51,696 bases of DNA from Vitrella brassicaformis (Eukaryota > Sar > Vitrellaceae): assembly GCA_001179505.1 (NCBI GenBank), contig CDMY01000561.1, positions 1 through 51,696 on the forward strand, written 5' to 3'. Of this stretch, positions 1 through 12,257 are shown piece by piece. The notes below the pieces were generated by a model that was not told where the DNA came from, did not search any database, and saw only the letters and a list, made by a program, of their open reading frames with translations. The stretch's first letter is position 1. Every line of letters begins with the position of its first letter. The position numbers and the translations under genes were made by a program.

Positions 1-2
1 GG

Positions 3-3000
3 CTACCAACCATCGACCCAAGCAACGACAAGGCAGATGGAATCTCTCTCGCCGTCCACCATGCGACTGCTGTCCACGAAGGCGCACACGAGTGGAACCA
101 TCGTCATTTCCCGTGGGCTGACGTGCGTCATCCTGTGCTGGGCAAGCGGGCCGATGAGGAGGACTACGTGCGGTACGAGAGCACACTCCGCAAGGAGGTC
201 GGCGGGCTTCTGCAAGACCACGTGGTGCTTGGGAACGCCCTGATGCCCGGTGCTGCATCCAGTGCCACCCCATCAGCCAGCCAGTGATTGAGGAGGCAGG
301 CGCACACGAGTGGAATCATCGTCATTTCCCTTGGGCTGACGTGCATCATCCTGTGCTTGGCAAGCGGAGCGATGAGGCCGATTACGTGCGGTACGAGAGC
401 ACTCTCCGCAAGGAGGTCGGCGGGCTTCTGCAAGACCACGTGGTGCTTGGGAACGCCCTGATGCCCGGTGCTGGTTTCCTCGACATCCTGGCGGCGGCAG
501 GAGCGGCTGCAACCGAGAGGGCCCATGCGCCCGGGTCCAAGTCGCACACTGCGGCTATGGTGCACATGGAGGATGTGCTCTTCGAGCGGCCGCTGAGTGT
601 TCCCTCGAAGCCCGAAGAGTCCGGCAGTGCCCTTCCGTGCGTCCGCATTCAGGTCGACAAGAGCGCGGAGAGCGACTGCAGCCGCCCGCCCATGACGGTC
701 GAGATCCTTTCCAAGAGCCAGTCAGAGCAGTCCTTCGCGACGGTCGGGACGGGCCGCGTCGTCAGCATCGACCAGGCGCGCCCCGATGCGTCAGCAATGG
801 CGGTGTGTGCAGCCGAAGAGGAGCTCAAGAGTGCCAAGGAGCGATGCACCCGTGCTGCTGATCTGGAGCTGTTCTACGGCCAGCTGTCTCAGGTGGGACT
901 CCGCTACGGCCCCCGATTCCAGACCGTGAGCGACCTCCAGGATGGGAGCAGACAAGGTCTCTCTTGGGCGCTGCGACGCGTCTGAGAAGCTGTGGAGTCA
1001 CGTCAGGCTGGTCAAGCGGGACGAGATGGGAGCGACAATCGACTTAACCCTGCATGACAGCACGGGTCAGGTGCTGGCGGCCATCAAGCACCTCAACTTG
1101 CGCCAGATGGACGCGACGCCCGTCGCAGAGATCCCCAAGGAGCTTCTGTGGCACCTGGAGTGGCAACCAGCCCTCACCGACCAAACAACCACCTCGACAA
1201 ACGAGGAGGAGGAGGAGGAAGAGGAGGACGACAACCAGGAGGAGATAGAGGCACGCGAGAGCCAACCAACTGACACGCAAGAGGCAGAGTCAACTCCGCC
1301 CATGCGGTGCCTCGTCTTCGGCATGTCCTCCGAGCTCAAGAGTGACTTGGCCAGCAGTGGAGCAGAGGCCAGAGTCGGCCTTGGCCTGGCCCCCGAATCA
1401 AGGCTGCTGGCCTTCGGTGAGCTGCCCAGCGATTCCGAGCTGGAGGCTCTCTTGGCGGCCCAGGAAGATGAAGCGACGGGACGTCAGTATCTGTGGGATG
1501 CCATTCTGTACCTGGGAGGGCTGCTGAGGCGACAAGAGGCGAGCGAAGTCGACGTCCTGAACGAAGCACTTTGCCTGACGCAAGCGATGCTGGCGCTGGG
1601 TCGGAAGGTGCGGCAGAATGCTCCTCCGATGTGGCTCGTGACGTCTGGCGTCGCGCAGCCATCAGAGGAGCAGAGTGCGGCAGACCTCGACTTGGTGGCG
1701 CATGCGGGTCTGTGGGGCTTTGCCAAGAGCGCTCGATTGGAGCTGGAAGCCAACATCGGCAGACGAATCCAGCTTGGCTGTATCGACCTGCACACCGCTG
1801 GGTCTCATCAGGTGGACCCCTCGAGTGTGGCCTCGCTCATCGCAACCGTGCAGACGGAGAAGCGAAAGCCGCCGAATGCTTATGAGAGCGAGATCATGAC
1901 GCGTGGTGAGGCTGACAAGCCGAGCGTCCTCTACTCCCGCCTCAGGAAGTCGGCATTGCCTGTGAGAGGCGCCATGGAGCTGTTCTTGCCTCGCCGCGGA
2001 GCCCTGAGCAACCTGAAGCTTCGCCCACTGGCCGAAGCCTCGCGCATCGCCCCCCCTGCTGGCTGCGTGGAGGTGCGTGTGCGTGCGGTTGGTTTGAATT
2101 TCCGTGACGTGTTGAACGTGATGGGTCTGTATCCTGGTGACCCGGGTCCGCCTGGCGGCGATTGCTCGGGGACGGTCGTGAGTGTTGGAGCGGGTGTGAC
2201 GCATCTGAGTGTGGGCGATGATGTGTACGGTGTTGCACCCGGGTGTCTGCGGACGTATGTGGCCACGGATGCCCACTTGATGGCCATCAAGCCGGTGACC
2301 ATGTCGTTCGAGCAAGCCGCGGCGCTGCCAGTCGTCTTCGTCACGGTCCAAGTGGCCTTCAGGGAGCTCGCCAAGGTCACAAAGGGCGACAAGGTGCTCG
2401 TGCACGTGGCGACGGGAGGGGTGGGCTTGGCCGCTCTGCAGTACTGCCAGCAAGTGGGAGCGACCGTGTTTGCGACGGCCGGCAGTGAGGCGAAACGGGA
2501 CTACCTGCGCCAGACGTGTGGCGTCCAGTACGTGACCACATCGCGTGACGCCAAGCAGTTCAAGGAGGACATGCTGTCGTTCCTGGGGGGCGCCAGTAGT
2601 GGCAAGATCGATGTGGTCCTCAACTCGTTGATCGACGACTACATTCCCTTCTCTCTTGACCTCATGGCGCCCAACGGCCGCTTCATGGAGCTCGGCAAGC
2701 GCGAGACCTGGACCAAGGACAAGGTCGCCGAAAAGAGGCCCGACGTCATGTACGAGCTCATCGCCGTCGATCGGTTCATTGAGGAGAACCCCTTGAGGGT
2801 CGAGACCATCCTGCAGGACATCTCCGCCGGAATCGCTGCCAGGAGGCTGCAACCTCTTCCCCTGCACGTCTTCGACATGACCAGTCAAGACCAGCATGTG
2901 GGCGGTGTTGCCGGCTTCCGCTTCCTGCAGCGGGCGCAGCACATCGGCAAAGTTGTTCTGAGCGTGCCGACCGCCATCCAAGTCGAAACCGTCGCTTCTT

Positions 3001-6000
3001 CACAGGGCAGCGGCAGCTACGTCATCACCGGCGGCTCTGGCGGCTTGGGTCTCTTGCTGGCCGACTGGCTGGTACATGAAGGAGCTAAGCACATCGTTTT
3101 GCTGTCGAGACGAGGCAAGCCGTCAGCTGCTGTGGCTGCCACGGACCTTTGGCAACGCCTCACGGCAGCGTCCAACACATCCTTCAAGGTCCACTCCGTT
3201 GCCGCGGATGTGTCCAGGAAGGACGACTGCGAGAGGTTGTTCCAGCAAGTGGCGGAGAGCATCCCTGATGCGCCAGTCAAGGGCATCTTCCACGCCGCTG
3301 GTGTGCTGGAAGACGCAACGCTCAACAACCAGACGAAGGACAACATCACTAAAGTCTACCTGCCAAAGGTGAGACGAGCACATGGATCCACTGGGGTCTT
3401 GACATCAATCTCTTGCGTATTTGTTGCCTTAGGTCATGGGAGCCTGGTATCTTCACGAGCTATCCCAGACATTGCCTCTGCATCTCGACCACTTCATGCT
3501 GTTTTCATCGGTGGCGTCCCTTCTGGGCAACTTCGGCCAGAGCAACTACTCGGCAGCCAATGCCTGCCTTGACGCACTGACGGTCCATCGACGGTCGAGG
3601 GGACTGGCCGCTCAGTCCATTCAGTGGGGCCCGTGGGTTGAACAAGGCATGGCGGCCAAGCTCCGCCAGCATCTCGACAAGGTGGGCATCAAGGGCATCT
3701 CCAACGAGCTGGGACTACGCGTCATGGGCGACGTCATGAGCCACCAGCTGGCGACGGCCAGCCGGCCAGGAGTGGGCGTCATCGGTTGTCAGGCCCTCAA
3801 CTGGCCAGTCTTCTTGAGGCGCCACGAGACGGTGCCGAGCCTCTTTGCCGACATCCCCATGGCATCCACGGCAGCCGCTGACGGCAAGGGCAGCCTCGAT
3901 CTGAGCAGGATGAGCAGAGACGATCTGGGAGACATCCTGTGCTCACTCGCCGAGGAGGTGGCAGGGTCCGGTGAGAGGCCGGAGCCCGATGCGCCTCTGA
4001 TGGAGCTCGGGTTCGACTCGCTCGGCGCCGTCGAGTTCCGCAACGCCATCGCAGACATGACAGGCGTCAAGCTGCCACAGTCCCTGGTGTTCGAGAATCC
4101 CAGCATCAACGACCTCGCCGACTTCATCCTGAGCAGAGCGGCAACCAAGAGCAAAGACGAGCCGTCAGATGAGGCGGCGGAGGGAGCTGACGGGCAGAAG
4201 ACCACCGCAGAAGCCATCGCGAGCGTCACTGGCATCCCGGCCGACATCATGTCGCTGACGGTGGAGGAGTGGCTGCGCTTCACCTTCTCTAAGAACAAGC
4301 GCTACTTCCAGTACGTCGACGCCTTCGAGAACAAATACCCGTCAGTCGACGCCATGTCTAAGGAGAGCGACGTCCACGGAGCCATAAGGTCCCTCAACGT
4401 CAAGAATGCAGACGATACGCAGCTGATCGCGGCCGCGTGGGAAAGGCTGATCAGCGCTGACACCACGGAGGCCAAGCCTGGCAGGAAGCAGAAGACCCCA
4501 GACGTGTACGAGGACATGAAGATGCTGTCCAGTTGGCTCGACGCCGAGATTGCAGGACGCATCAAGTCAGCTCTTCCACCGGTGCCCCAGAGCCAGGTTC
4601 GCCGTGTCCTGCTGACCGGCGTGACGGGCTTTGTGGGTCGCTGCCAACTGGTGACACTGCTCGAGAGGGAGAAGCCTGGCAAGCTCTTCGTGTACTGCCT
4701 CGTGCGCGCCTCTAGCGTCGAGCACGGCCTGCAGCGAATCCGTCAGGCCTGCACTGAGGCGAGGATATGGCGGGAGGAGTTTACCGAGAGGATCGAGGTG
4801 CTGCCTGGCGACTTCACGCTTCAGGACTTCGGACTGGGAGAGGAGAAATTCCAAGAGCTGTGCCGCTCGATCGACATGGTAAGGAACAAATGGCAACCAT
4901 GTCGATGGTAGGGTCATAATCCTCTGTTGCGTTCTGTCTTCAGGTTTACCACACCGGTGCCGATGTGAATCTGATGAACAACTACGCCAAGCTGCGTCAC
5001 ACCAACACTCTGGCCATGAAGGGCGTCATCCGCCTCTGCGCAACACACAGACTCAAGGAGCTCCACCACACGTCGACCCTTGGCGTCTTCCCGGTACCCA
5101 TACACACACACGAGTGTCGCCTATCCTATGTGTGGATGCATCTGTATCATCCATCATGTGTGTGATGCGAATGGACCTTTAGGCGTTCTACGCGGCGTTC
5201 GGTCAAGAGTTCAGCCGCATGAGCCCCATCATGGAGGGTGTCTCGCCGGACGAGAAGGAGATGAAGAAGTTCTTCCCTCCAACCGCCATCGGGTACCCCT
5301 GGAGCAAGTGGGCCACCGAGCAGACACTCCGCAAGGCCCGCGACATGGGCCTTCCTCTCTGCATCTACCGCCTGCCCAACACCAACCTCAGCCTGCGCAC
5401 GGGCTTCACCAACCGCACGGACTACCTCACGGCCCTCATGGTGTCCTCCATGCAAGAGGGCATGTTCCCTATCGGAGCCACAGCTGCGCCATTCACACCC
5501 GCAGGTGAGAATCGAATCGCACGTCAAAATGCTTCCCGCGCTGGGACAGCCAGCACAGATAGATTCTCTCACTATCTGGTTTGTGCCTTGTTCGTTCGTT
5601 CTGTGCAGACACCATATCTGAGATGTTGGTTGAGGCGTCCTTCCTTGAGAATCGCAAGCACTGGTTCTACCACCTGGTGGATGCTACCGTCGTCACAAGG
5701 TCAGTCAGGCACCATGTCCACCCTAAGGCACGACAGCACTGGGACATTTTGTCTTCGCCCTGTTGTGTGTGCAGGCACGAGCTGGAGCGGTGGTCAGCTG
5801 ACATGGGCGTGAGCTATCGCGGTGTGCAGTACCAAGAGTTCCTCAATGCCGTCAAGGAGAGAGGCCGGGCCTCGCCGATCCATCGATTCGTACCACTCAT
5901 GCAGGTAAACAGTGAAAAAACGAATGGTGCAAGGAAGTAGGGGATACATTTGGTTGTTGTCCCGTTCAGCATTGGCGTCGGTATTGGTTTGACTCTGAGG

Positions 6001-7783
6001 AGCGGACCGAGCCGCTGCCAATCAGCAACAAACACATCTTCGAGGATCTGCCCAACTTCAAGTGGCCCAGTGGCCGCGACGTCTTCCAGGCATCCTTCAT
6101 GGTGAGGGAGGGAGACAGACATACCAGCTCACACACAGTCAGACTGACCTGGCTGGACGTGGTGCTTTTGCCCGCCTTCCTTCAGTACTCGTGCGAGGCT
6201 CGTTTCTTCATGCCCAACTCCAAGTCGATCGGGATGGTTGCCGATGACATGGTGGCACTGGCCAAGAAGAACGCGGGCCTCGACACACTGCCGCACGGGC
6301 TGCCTGGCGGCGACGCATTCTTCACCCAGCCCATCCGATCCCTCACGGACAGCGCCAGAGAGGACGTCAAGCTGAGCTTCTTCGGGCAGTTTGCACTCTC
6401 CCGGAGTGTGCACCAGCTGCTCAAGAACGCCCTCTTCCTCCAGGCCATGGAGCAGCAGCACCCCGACATCCTGCGCCAGCCCATCTCTCAGCCGCTCGTC
6501 ATCGTGGGGCCTGATGTGCTCAGCACCACCTTCCTCCAGCTGCTCATGGCACAGGACCCGTCGAATCGCGTGCCACGCTTCTGCGAGGTCAACTTCCCCT
6601 ACGGCGAAGACGGATCTTTCAGACCGGAACCACTACCCAATAACGCTCCGTGGGAACAGGTACGCATGCACATCATACCACCCAGCAATGGGGCCTGGGC
6701 CGATCGATCGATGATTCGTGTGCGTGTCTTGTTTTGTTTCGTCCTGCAGGATCCTCGGATGGCGGCCGCCCAGCGGCTGCTCGAGTCCTCTCCCATGCTG
6801 GGCAACGAGTACACGTCCATCCTCCCTCGCAGCGGCGACATGCCCGACGACGACACGGCCATATTCGAACACTCACTCCGCGCACACACCTTCTGCATGG
6901 GGTATGGCGCGCCGTCGTATGGCGAGTGGCTCAAGGCGTCTGATGGCACGGAGATCAAGAAGGGCTATGCAATGCACAAGAGGTTCCTGCAGCACCTGCA
7001 GTGGCAGCGGGCGGGCGATCGGTGGGTGCTCAAGATGCCCGCACACATGCTGGCTCTTGACGCGCTCTTCGAGACCTACCCGGATGCACGGGTCATCTTC
7101 CTCCACAGGTGAGTGAGGATGGGAAGCCACACACATAGGAGATCTGTGGCATCCCTCTCATGTCTTCCTCTGCTGTTGATTTGCTTTGCCATTTCAGAGA
7201 CCCCAAGGTTGCCCTCGGACCTGTCTGCAAGATCGTCAGCTCTGTGCGCGAGAAGCTCATGGACGACGCTGACGTCACGGTGACGAGCCATCAGCAGGCG
7301 GAACTCATGGCCGAGATGGTCAACACGGCCGCCGCCTTCCGCAGGGACCACCCCGCACTGAAGGGCCGGTTCGTCGACGTGACGCATGACGCGCTTCTCC
7401 GCGACCCCGTCGGGACGCTCAAGAAGGTGTACCGCCAGTGTGGGCTGTCGATGTCTCGCCGCGCCTCCCACTCCATGTGGGAGTTCATCAACCAGCACCG
7501 CGACAAGCGAGACCAGCTCTTCAGACAGGTGGAGCCCCTCGACCAGTTTGGCATCGACGAGGACGAGCTGGACGAGGCCCTCCAGCCGTACCATGACAGC
7601 CGGCAGGTGCAGCAGGCGAGGCGGGGCTTCTCGCGTCTGCTGCCCACGTGCGGGGCCAACATGAGACGGCCACCGAGTCGAGGAGAGAGGCGGGGTCTCA
7701 CGCTGCCGTCGCTGCCGAGGCTGCCAAGCATGCCCAAACGGCGCAGCGAATCGTACCGACAGGACAAGTCGAGCCTGCAGTAG
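3..7783 (+). CDS. Type I modular polyketide synthase, C-terminal module with reductase and sulfotransferase domains (5' partial)
   Basis: This is the end of a PKS whose KS and AT lie off the left edge. Domain order is DH (HxxxGxxxxPG motif, DHVVLGNALMPGA), an acidic linker near 1200-1280, ER (about 1960-2960, NADPH motif HVATGGVGLAA), KR (about 3010-3640, GGSGGLG and catalytic Tyr in QSNYSAAN), ACP (GFDSL, attachment Ser at 4018-4020), thioester-reductase/SDR domain (TGVTGFVG at about 4615, YPWSK at 5294-5308) and a Sulfotransfer_3-like domain (about 6480-7600). The inferred introns are 3369-3432, 4879-4943, 5094-5182, 5505-5608, 5700-5774, 5905-5969, 6102-6185, 6660-6749 and 7109-7197, all GT-AG and frame-consistent. 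The module would reduce the last beta-carbon fully and release the chain reductively. The DH region carries a tandem duplication, a one-base frame slip near 945 and a missing catalytic-Asp block, so it may be a pseudo-domain or misassembled. Family assignment is firm; the 5' structure is not. Confidence 0.88.
81..473 (+). repeat. Tandem duplication of the start of the PKS DH domain
   Basis: Bases 81-255 and 299-473 are two copies of a 175-base unit with a 218-base period. I count about 10 mismatches, and the last 65 or so bases are identical. Both encode the DH entry (HPVLGKR...) and the HxxxGxxxxPG motif. Because 218 is not a multiple of 3, copy 1 reads in frame 3 and copy 2 in frame 2. Copy 1 runs into a stop in the 43-base spacer. 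Confidence 0.9.
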
Positions 7784-9298
7784 TCATGTAGGTAGAGAGA
7801 GGTGCTGAGGTGCTGTAGAGTGTAGGTCTGTCTGTAGTGTTTAAGAAAATTTCTCTGTAGTGTCACATGCATACATCACATCAACCAGTCTGACGTCAAG
7901 GGAGGGAGGGCATTCCACGGGTTGGGTTGGGTTGGGTTGGGTGATCACTGTGTTGTCGTGTAGCCATCCACCCACCTCCCTGTGCACACGGCTAAGCCAT
8001 TCATATATTAGCCGTCAGGCGTGCCATGCGGTCTGTTTCTGTCCTTCTCTGTGGCCTATGTTTTTCGTACTTTAGTTTCGTATGCATGGATAATTCTGTT
8101 CGTGTGTCCCATCTGTCTGTCTGTCTGTCTGTGTGTCTGTTTGGCTCAATGAAGGTGGGTTCGGCAGAAAGGTATCTGAGTATTGGTCCGCTCAGAGGAG
8201 AGCACGCTCGGTGGATGTGGACTGCGAACGCGGGGGGAGCACGATGGTTTCAGTTTGTGAGCAGTGAGTTGATGTCGTGTTGTTTTGAGGCAATCGCACC
8301 TTCCGTCCCCTGTGCTGAAATCGCAGCCATGTATGGACGAAGCTGACGAAGCTTCCGACACCTTTTGCCATACCATCCACCAGCTGTTCTGTGCTCTCGT
8401 GTGTGGTGTGCCTGCCTGATACGTATGTGACGCGTGTGTGTGGTGTGTACAGAGTGTGTGGCGTGTGTGATGTGTACGTGCTGTGTGTGGTGTCTGCATG
8501 TCGTGCCGGCCGGCCATGGGCTGCATCGGTGATTGTGATGGTGCATCGCCCGGGTGGCCACACCAGGCCTGTGGGGGTGTCTCTTGAGCGTCCATGCCAC
8601 GGTTGCTGATCGATATTGTTATTTGTGCTGAATGCCGGTACATGACCAGCCAGCTCATACATAGGGCATCCATCCGTTCTGCATTCCGCCCTGCGTGTTG
8701 CCTCTATCTCGTTGTGCTAGACCACACTGCCAACCGCTCGCCGTACTCACCACCCACAATGCGAGCAACTCTGCACGGTGGTGTCTGTCTGTCTTGTGAC
8801 CGTGCTTTTTCCCATTGTCTTTATCGTGCTGTGTCGTACGGTGTTCTTTTTACTTATTTATTGGCGGTGCGAGTAAAGGGCAAAGGAGGGAGGACACGCA
8901 AGCAACACATGTGAATATGAAGATATGACGGGCGTGAGCTGGCTCGACTGTTGTTGACCTGACCTGAGCTGACGGGATGCGATCATTTTTCTCTGAGGAT
9001 AGATCCATGAGATGCAGCCGTTCGGTGGACGCATCGCATCACCCACCCCACCCCACCCTTGCATGTCAGGTGTGTGGGAAAATTTATCTGTGGATATCCG
9101 TGCCATGTATGTGTGTGTGTGTGTGCGTCTTGTGCGTGCTGTGTCTGCGTCTTGTGCGCGCGTGTCGTGTGTGCGTGAAGAGACGGACAATTCTGTGATT
9201 TTCGTGGCGCACTTGTCGTTCGTCGCCAGGAGGGCACAAAGACTGTGAGCTGACGGCATGCCTTGTAAGTGAAGCCAACGACTTATTACCCATCCATA
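7784..9298. other. Convergent intergenic region, no gene seen
   Basis: This 1.5 kb separates the 3' ends of the PKS and the cysteine synthase-like gene. I see no exon-like reading frame. It holds five GGGTT units (7919-7942), a CTGT tract (8112-8140) and TG-rich stretches (about 8400-8500 and 9109-9180). Confidence 0.7.
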
Positions 9299-11134
9299 TC
9301 AACACAGAGAGACAAAATCCCATACACTCCTTGGCGCATCACATGCTGCAGTGCCGTGCTCATCATCACAGTCAAGGTAGGGCGGCAGCAAGTCCATGCT
9401 CTTCAAGTACGCTCGATTGTGGAACTTCGACAGATGTCTCATCCCACTGTCGCACAGTATCGTCACAAGCACTGCTCCGCTGTCTCGCGGAATCGCCCCT
9501 GACATGACCGCTTTCACCACACCGACGCAGTTGCATGAAGCGGACGAGCCCACAAACAGGCCTGACAACACAACACAATGCAAGACAGCTGGGTGCAGGT
9601 ATGCGACAGACACACACAGGCCCCTGACCGTCTTGCCGCAGAAGGTATTGGCTCATGGCGACTGCCTCTTCGTCAGTGACCCTAAACGCGTCGACAAGGG
9701 ACAGCAGCTGATGACCCCGCAGAGACCAGTGTCGGCCCGCCTCCTTCCCTCCCTCCGTCTCTCGGTCCGTCCCTCCCTCACCTGAATGCCTCGTCGATGA
9801 AGGGCACCGCCAGCTCGAAGTTCCTCGTCAATCGATTGAGCCCAATGCCCTCTGCGATGGTGTCAAAGATGATCCGTCTGCGGTACCCCTCTCTGTCCTC
9901 CCTCGTCCACAACACACCAAGACTCGCCTGCATCATACATGTGGGTGAGACAACAACCAGACACACACCGGGGTGTGTGTGTGTGTGTGTGTGATGGGCG
10001 TCCTTTCGAAATATCGCACCTTTCCTGCGAGTGCTGATCCTGGGGGGTCCGCAAGGATGATCTTCACATCAGGGTTGTGAGCTGCAGTGCACATAACACT
10101 CATTTCGCATTCAGCACCCACATAGCAGGCAACAGACTGCTGTACCTTTCAGTCTTGCGCCGACACCTCCGATTGTCCCGCCAGTTCCTGCTGCAGACAC
10201 GAACGCGTCCACCTTGCCGTTGGTCTGCCGCAGGATCTCCTCCCCTGTGCCGCTGAAGTGAGCCAAGAAATTGGCCGTGTTCTCAAACTGATTCGCAAAG
10301 AATCCCCTGCCTGCGTTGATGGATGCACACAGACACACGGACAGCGCACGGGCAGACTGTGGTCTTGTTCCACGGTCCCGCTGTCTCACCTCACCTTCAA
10401 GGGCTGGATCATCCGCGGCGTTCTCGGCCGCCCTGCAGTAGTGTGATGGATCAGCCATCGATACGTTCTTGCAGTGAGCCACCCGGGCCCCCAGACTCCG
10501 CAGCGTGTCGGTCTTCTCCTGCGCCTGGTCGTCAGGCATGAATATGCAGCACTGATACTTCTTGGCGTTGCACACCAGCGCCAGGCTGATGCCAGTGGAG
10601 CCGCTGGTGCCCTCAAACACACAGCCGCCTGTATGCCAGACAGACAGACAGAGCATACACACAGGCAATGAATGAATGCATCGCACCCTTCCTTCATGGC
10701 CCTGTCTGTCCTCACCTTGCCTGAGGCGTTCCTCTCTTTCTGCCGTCTCGATGATTGACTTGGCCACACGGTCCTTGACGCTCCCTCCCGGATTCAGGAA
10801 TTCACACTTGGCGAGCACTGTACATCCAAGATCTCTCGACAGGCTGCAGCCAGGCAACACACTTGTGTGAATGAGTCTACATGTCAGATGGCTGTGCCCA
10901 CCTCTCGATTCTGATCAGCGGCGTGTTGCCAATGAGGCCCAGAAACCCACCCGGAATGTCGTCAGGCAAGCATCCTCGTCCCGTGAGCCGCCGCAGCCAC
11001 GAGCGGATGAGTCCAATCCATGATGTGACGCGACGGAGGCCATCGGGCCTCACGAGAAAGACGGCAGATGCGAGAAGTGCTCCAGCGGCACCGAGGCGCC
11101 AGACGTGCTTCGCTGGATCGCCAGAGATCTCCAT
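9299..11134 (-). CDS. Cysteine synthase-like PLP enzyme with N-terminal membrane anchor
   Basis: This fold-type II PLP enzyme is of the O-acetylserine sulfhydrylase type. Eight exons join in frame to 427 residues: 10902-11134, 10716-10843, 10395-10628, 10146-10310, 10020-10081, 9782-9927, 9629-9681 and 9299-9561. Visible motifs are GLIGNTPLIRIE, the PLP lysine in NPGGSVKDRVA, the cofactor phosphate loop TSGSTGIS, GTGGTIGGV and DGLFVGSSAS. The start at 11134 is followed by a hydrophobic stretch (AAGALLASAVFLV) and a basic segment, so the enzyme is probably membrane-anchored. That architecture resembles the fungal Mcy1/cysteine synthase 2 group more than soluble CysK. An upstream in-frame ATG exists at 11257, but conserved sequence begins only later. 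The likely role is cysteine or H2S metabolism; the exact substrate is not readable. The C-terminal tail after about 9400 is unlike the family and may hide another intron. Confidence 0.85.
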
Positions 11135-11619
11135 TTGTTGACTGATCGACCGCTGAGTTTTGAGCGAGCGCGCAGGTGATGGTGCAATGTTGAATGCACA
11201 CGAGTCAGTCAATGAATGAGGCTGCTCACTTGCACACACGTATGGACGCAGGGACACACACGGTTTGCAGTGTCTGTCAACTTACACACCCACTGTACAT
11301 AACAACTCGAGGATATCAGGGAGGGCCAAGAGAGGGAGATGCTGACTGACGTGACTCACACACCCCACCCCACCCCAGCAAACACTCACGTTTACCACCC
11401 CCGAGCCATCCATGAGGCAGATCGGCAGGTCTGCGGGCTGTCAGTCAGTCGGTCTTGAGGTACGCATTAAAACCGTCTTGGGTAGAGAGAGAGGGGGCGA
11501 CCAGGCGGGCGCCGTGCTGGCTGTGTCGTGTGCTCATTTGCCGCTGAGAGAAAGCGAGAGCAGCGTCAGCCAGACGAGAGTCCTCTTGCTCCTGGTGCCC
11601 CCATGTGTGTGGTGAGTGC
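11135..11619. other. Intergenic region upstream of the cysteine synthase-like gene
   Basis: About 485 bases lie between the 5' end of the cysteine synthase-like gene and the 3' end of the Sm E gene. They contain a C-rich ACCCC tract near 11362-11380. I see no gene. Confidence 0.5.
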
Positions 11620-12257
11620 TTACGTGTTCATGATGAGGGTGATGTTCTCCCCCTTGAGCAGTATCCTCCCGACGCTGACCCGCGTCTTCTTCTTGACGTA
11701 CACCTCCTCAGCGTCGTCCAACACCAGATTCATGTACTCGTCAAACCCCTGACACGCACACGCACACAACACACACAAGGCACAGAGAGCAGTGATTCGT
11801 GAAATGGCAAGAATGAACAAACGAACAATTGTTTGCATCTGCCTGCTACCATGCTGACCATAATTCTTCCTTCAATTCTCATGTCGGGTTGTTCGTATAG
11901 CCAGATCTGCACCCTCGCCCGATTCGTCAGATACCGAAATATCTGATTCTGCACACACACGACACCCACAGAGAGGAGAAGCAAATAGAAGCATGAATGA
12001 TGCAGCACAGATCAGCGCACTGGTCGCATCACCTCCTGCCCGCCTGCATCGCCTCCTCTCTGCCTCTCTCATGGTCTGGCTGGCTGGCTGGCTGGCGTGT
12101 CTGCACATCTGTGTAAAGATCTGTGTGCGCAGATCTGCCCGTGTATCAATCTCCCTCCCTCCCTCCCTCCCTCCCTCCCTCCCTCCCGTGCGTGTGTGTG
12201 CGTCCTTACGATGGGCAGGGTCATGATCTTCTGTAGCTTCTTGTTCGACATCGCCAT
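11620..12257 (-). CDS. SNRPE: Small nuclear ribonucleoprotein E (Sm protein E)
   Basis: This is a core Sm-ring subunit of the spliceosomal snRNPs. Three exons give 88 residues: 12210-12257, 11859-11948 and 11620-11748. The Sm1 motif reads [17 protein letters not shown], then MRIEGRIM and [17 protein letters not shown]. Sm2 is [13 protein letters not shown]. The length matches the family (about 90 residues). Two in-frame ATGs open the protein (MAMSNKK); the first is used here. The TAA stop sits inside a good donor consensus (ACGTAAGC), so a short extra 3' exon cannot be excluded. Intron 1 carries a long TCCC tract (12151-12188) and TGGC repeats (near 12077). The gene is head to head with PRP18. 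Confidence 0.93.

Noticed and set aside
925-939. A GTGAGC...CTCCAG segment that looks like an intron in the DH region
   Set aside because: It is only 15 bases, far too short for splicing, and its length is divisible by three so it would not repair the frame slip.
1662-2981. 439-residue minus-strand ORF inside the PKS
   Set aside because: It is antisense to the conserved ER and KR region, is Arg/His-rich with no motif, and is a by-product of GC-rich codon use on the other strand.
1-7783. Bacterial PKS contamination
   Set aside because: Nine frame-consistent GT-AG introns interrupt the gene, and the flanking genes are eukaryotic.
8391-9248. Several ORFs made of Cys/Val/His/Thr repeats around TG tracts
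   Set aside because: They are translations of TG/CA microsatellites and do not connect to exons.
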